NCBI GenBank assembly: GCA_002409975.1
Contig: DHOO01000143.1
Location: 24,492-58,845, forward strand
Reading direction: 5' to 3'
Origin: Firmicutes bacterium UBA5388
Lineage (GTDB): Bacteria; Bacillota; UBA4882; UBA10575
Length of the DNA stretch: 34,354 nt
Shown: piece by piece, positions 32,276 to 34,354 of the stretch
Position numbering within the stretch: position 1 is the stretch's first letter
Layout: every line of letters begins with the position of its first letter
Notes under the pieces: model-generated
The model's input: the letters and a program-made list of their open reading frames with translations, nothing else
The model's database searches: none
Told to the model about the DNA's origin: nothing
Program-made: the position numbers and the translations under genes

Positions 32276-33096
32276 AAATTGTAGAGTTTCTTCGCATCCC
32301 CCTCTTTCAACGAGCTATGCTGGGGGCGTTTTTAGCCGGTAGCACTCTTTCCCTTCTGGGGGTGGTAGTAGTAACGGCGAATTTGACGACGATTCGTTTT
32401 GCTCTTATGCATTTAGCTTTACTTGGGGGCGCAGTAGCCCTGGCTTTTAAGCTTCCGCTTCTTGCGGGCGCCTTAGGGGGAATAATGGTGGCTTCGTTGA
32501 TCTTGGGTCCTTGGGCTGAACGGTTTAAAATTGATCCAGGGATGATGAGCGCCTATCTGATGACTGGCTCGTTGGGTTTTGCCTTTATTCTGTTTTATCG
32601 GGCAGGCGTTCCGGCGATGGAAGTTTTCTCCTTGTTTACGGGCGGATTGTTGCTCTTAAATCTAAATGATCTTTTCGTTCTGTTATTCTTAGGCGTAGTA
32701 GTGTTGTTTGTCTTTTGGGCCTTTTATTATGAAATAGAACTTTTTTTGTATGATCAGGAAATGGCTGAGGCTTTAGGAGTTCCCATTAGATTACTGCAAA
32801 CTGGGTTAATCTTCCTTACTGGTTTGGCGATTGGTGTGGCGATGCGTGTAGTAGGCGCCTTGATGGTTGACGCGATTATTGTAATTCCGGCTCTTACTGC
32901 TTTATCTTTTGCTCGGGGCTTGAAAGAAGGTTTGATTTTTACTTCGCTTTTTGGAGTGATAGCTTCAGTCGGCGGTTTATTTCTTTCCATGGGCGCAGAT
33001 CTACCGGTAGGCGCCAGTATTACAGTTTCAGCGGTAGCTTTATTAGCAATTGTTAATTTACTAAAAAATAAATTGAATTTCAGGAGGAGATCGTGA
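32272..33096 (+). CDS. Metal ABC transporter permease (ZnuB-like, ABC-3)
   Basis: 274 residues, seven to nine hydrophobic segments, ABC-3 family. Typical: the N-terminal FQRAMLGAFLAGSTLSLLGVVVV, RFALMHLALLGGAVAL, YYEIELFLYDQEMAEALGVP (the coupling region), and MRVVGALMVDAIIVIPALTALSFA. Inner-membrane channel for a divalent metal. Overlaps ATPase and binding-protein genes by 4 bases each. Confidence 0.93.
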   Translation: MKIVEFLRIPLFQRAMLGAFLAGSTLSLLGVVVVTANLTTIRFALMHLALLGGAVALAFKLPLLAGALGGIMVASLILGPWAERFKIDPGMMSAYLMTGSLGFAFILFYRAGVPAMEVFSLFTGGLLLLNLNDLFVLLFLGVVVLFVFWAFYYEIELFLYDQEMAEALGVPIRLLQTGLIFLTGLAIGVAMRVVGALMVDAIIVIPALTALSFARGLKEGLIFTSLFGVIASVGGLFLSMGADLPVGASITVSAVALLAIVNLLKNKLNFRRRS

Positions 33097-33857
33097 TGAA
33101 AGGTGTAAAACATTTAGTTTTTCTACTTATGCTCTTAGTTTTAGTTAGTTCCGTTTTTGCGGAAACGGAAAAAGTGGTGGTGGTAGCCTCAACTAGTTGG
33201 ACAGGGGCAATGGCAAAAGCAGCCGGGGCAGATGAGGTCCGTGTTCTTGCGCCGTTTGAATTGCAGCATCCACCAGAATATGATTTTCGGCCAAGTGATA
33301 TTCAAAGGCTCGAAGCCGCCGATTTTCTAGTATGGGCGGGGTATGAGCCTTTTATTAAGCGTTTGCAAGAAAGTACAGAGTTTCCACCCACACAGGTAAT
33401 CCGGGTGATAACCGTTAATACTCCTTCCAATCTGATTAATGAAGTAACTCGTTTAGGTAAAATTTTTGGCACAGAAAAAAAGGCCAACGATTGGGTGCGG
33501 GACTTTACAATGCAGGTGGAGGCGATGAAAAAGAGAGCGCAGGAATTAGGTATTAATGAACAGCGGGTGGTTGTCCAGCAGCATCAGGAAGCTTTTGTGC
33601 GCTGGTTAGGATACGAGGTCGTGGGAGTTTTTTCGGCTGAGGAGTTAACTCCGGCTAAAGTTATGGAGTTTGCCCGTCTAAAACCGCAAGTGGTGATTGA
33701 TAATTTCCATAATCCTCAGGGGAAAGGTGTAGCTGAAGTAGCGGAGATACCGCGAGTAGAGCTGAGAAACTTTCCCAGTAAATCCGGGGATGATCTCCGT
33801 TGGTTATTCCAAGAAAACTGGGTGAAACTAGAGAAATTTCTTAAGGTGGATGACTGA
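33096..33857 (+). CDS. Metal ABC solute-binding protein, atypical ZnuA-like
   Basis: 253 residues from ATG 33096 (AGGAGGA 7 bases upstream; GTG 33093 is too close). Signal peptide about 1-22 (LVFLLMLLVLVSSVFA). Unlike most Gram-positive binding proteins it has no lipobox Cys. The first metal loop reads HPPEYDFRPSDI, with the usual His six before PSD replaced by Pro; other likely ligands are H163 (QQHQEAF) and H205 (NFHNPQG). No His-rich zinc loop. Length is short for the family. Its gene is followed by nikR with a 1-base overlap. Confidence 0.88.
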   Translation: MKGVKHLVFLLMLLVLVSSVFAETEKVVVVASTSWTGAMAKAAGADEVRVLAPFELQHPPEYDFRPSDIQRLEAADFLVWAGYEPFIKRLQESTEFPPTQVIRVITVNTPSNLINEVTRLGKIFGTEKKANDWVRDFTMQVEAMKKRAQELGINEQRVVVQQHQEAFVRWLGYEVVGVFSAEELTPAKVMEFARLKPQVVIDNFHNPQGKGVAEVAEIPRVELRNFPSKSGDDLRWLFQENWVKLEKFLKVDD

Positions 33858-34279
33858 TGTCACTGCCAAAACTAGTTAGGTTTGGAGTGTCAGTGGAAGA
33901 GGATCTTTTTCAGGAGTTTGAGGAGATGATTGCGGCCAAAGGTTATACCAATCGCTCAGAGGCGATTAGGGATTTAATGCGCGATTGTTTACTTGAGGAG
34001 AAATTACTCCGGAATAAAGAGGAACAAGTGGTTGGATCCCTAACTTTTGTTTATAACCATCAAATTCGGGATCTTTCTGACCGACTTACCGAAATCCAAC
34101 ACTTCCATCATCAGGAAATTATATCCGCACTTCATATTCACCTTGATGAGCATAATTGTTTGGAAGTACTGGTCATTAAAGGGCTACTAAAAAATGTTCA
34201 ATTTATCGCCGGTAAAATTTTGAGCGAAAAAGGAGTTTTACATGGTAAATTACTGACAGTGGGTTTTTCTGAACATTAA
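33857..34279 (+). CDS. nikR: Nickel-responsive repressor NikR
   Basis: 140 residues. N-terminal ribbon-helix-helix (LVRFGVSVEEDLFQEFEEMIAAKGYTNRSEAIRDLMR) and C-terminal ACT-like domain. The square-planar nickel site is intact: H82, H93, H95 and C101 keep the E. coli spacing (76, 87, 89, 95). ATG on the previous stop, AAGGTGG 7 bases upstream. It closes the operon and probably autoregulates it, giving a nickel-responsive identity to the transporter. Confidence 0.96.
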   Translation: MSLPKLVRFGVSVEEDLFQEFEEMIAAKGYTNRSEAIRDLMRDCLLEEKLLRNKEEQVVGSLTFVYNHQIRDLSDRLTEIQHFHHQEIISALHIHLDEHNCLEVLVIKGLLKNVQFIAGKILSEKGVLHGKLLTVGFSEH

Positions 34280-34281
34280 TA

Positions 34282-34354
34282 CTGGGCTTTTTGCGTTGTC
34301 TTTTGATTTAATTATACCAATACAATATATTGATAGCCTAATACCAGTCAAACA
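34282..34354. mobile_element. MITE-like dyad element, copy 2 (cut by window end)
   Basis: 67 of 73 bases identical to 17037-17109, beginning CTGGGCTTTTTGCGTTGTC three bases after the nikR stop. Only the left half is in the window; the right arm lies beyond base 34354. Confidence 0.75.

Overview
The window reads as the chromosome of an endospore-forming, low-to-moderate GC Bacillota, probably Clostridia- or Limnochordia-like. It carries spo0A, abrB, spoVS, ylbJ and a yqhV-type gene, RNase Y, a Met T-box, a LexA/DinR-type SOS box, and blocks of gene order known from Bacillus subtilis. Nearly all genes are on the + strand; abrB is the main exception. TTG and GTG starts are common.

Layout. 1-176: decayed remains of accessory genes. 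284-2852: a secreted VCBS/FG-GAP-like protein and a small membrane protein. 2987-11246: a B. subtilis-like block (rsmI, abrB, metG behind a T-box, tatD, a TatD-linked radical SAM gene, a yabE-like gene, rsmA), with a receiver/degenerate-GGDEF gene where rnmV would be expected. 11301-16882: a YkuK-like RNase H-fold gene, SOS-controlled recA-recX, rny, an unrecognised acidic protein, ymdB and spoVS. 17240-19791: M19 dipeptidase, GNAT acetyltransferase, spo0A. 20246-26534: rlmN, an FHA protein, prpC phosphatase, prkC PASTA kinase, rsgA, rpe, a CheX-type gene. 26761-28295: ireB(reoM)-murA. 28553-30586: DUF441, yqhV-like, ylbJ. 30991-34279: a compact operon of methyltransferase, metal ABC ATPase, permease, solute-binding protein and nikR.

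Regulation that can be read directly. abrB has a sigma-A promoter followed by two tandem Spo0A boxes 10 bp apart. spo0A has a sigma-H-like promoter overlapping a perfect 0A box. spoVS has a sigma-H-like promoter, and the DUF441-yqhV-ylbJ operon a sigma-E-like one. So a large part of the early sporulation circuit can be seen here. PrkC, PrpC, IreB/ReoM and MurA, which form the peptidoglycan-control pathway known in Listeria and Enterococcus, lie within 6.5 kb, with ireB overlapping murA.

Repeats. Two dispersed intergenic families stand out. One has a 48-bp 'A' half and a 'B' half made of ACGAGYN heptads ending in GAGTAT; it lies upstream of several genes and one copy forms the rpe C-terminus. 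The other is a ~120-bp MITE-like dyad downstream of spoVS, repeated downstream of nikR and cut by the window end. The main candidates for new biology are the NikR-linked ZnuABC-like transporter with a methyltransferase, the 17-codon Cys-containing ORF behind the TatD-linked radical SAM gene, the heptad repeats, and the ireB-murA gene pair.
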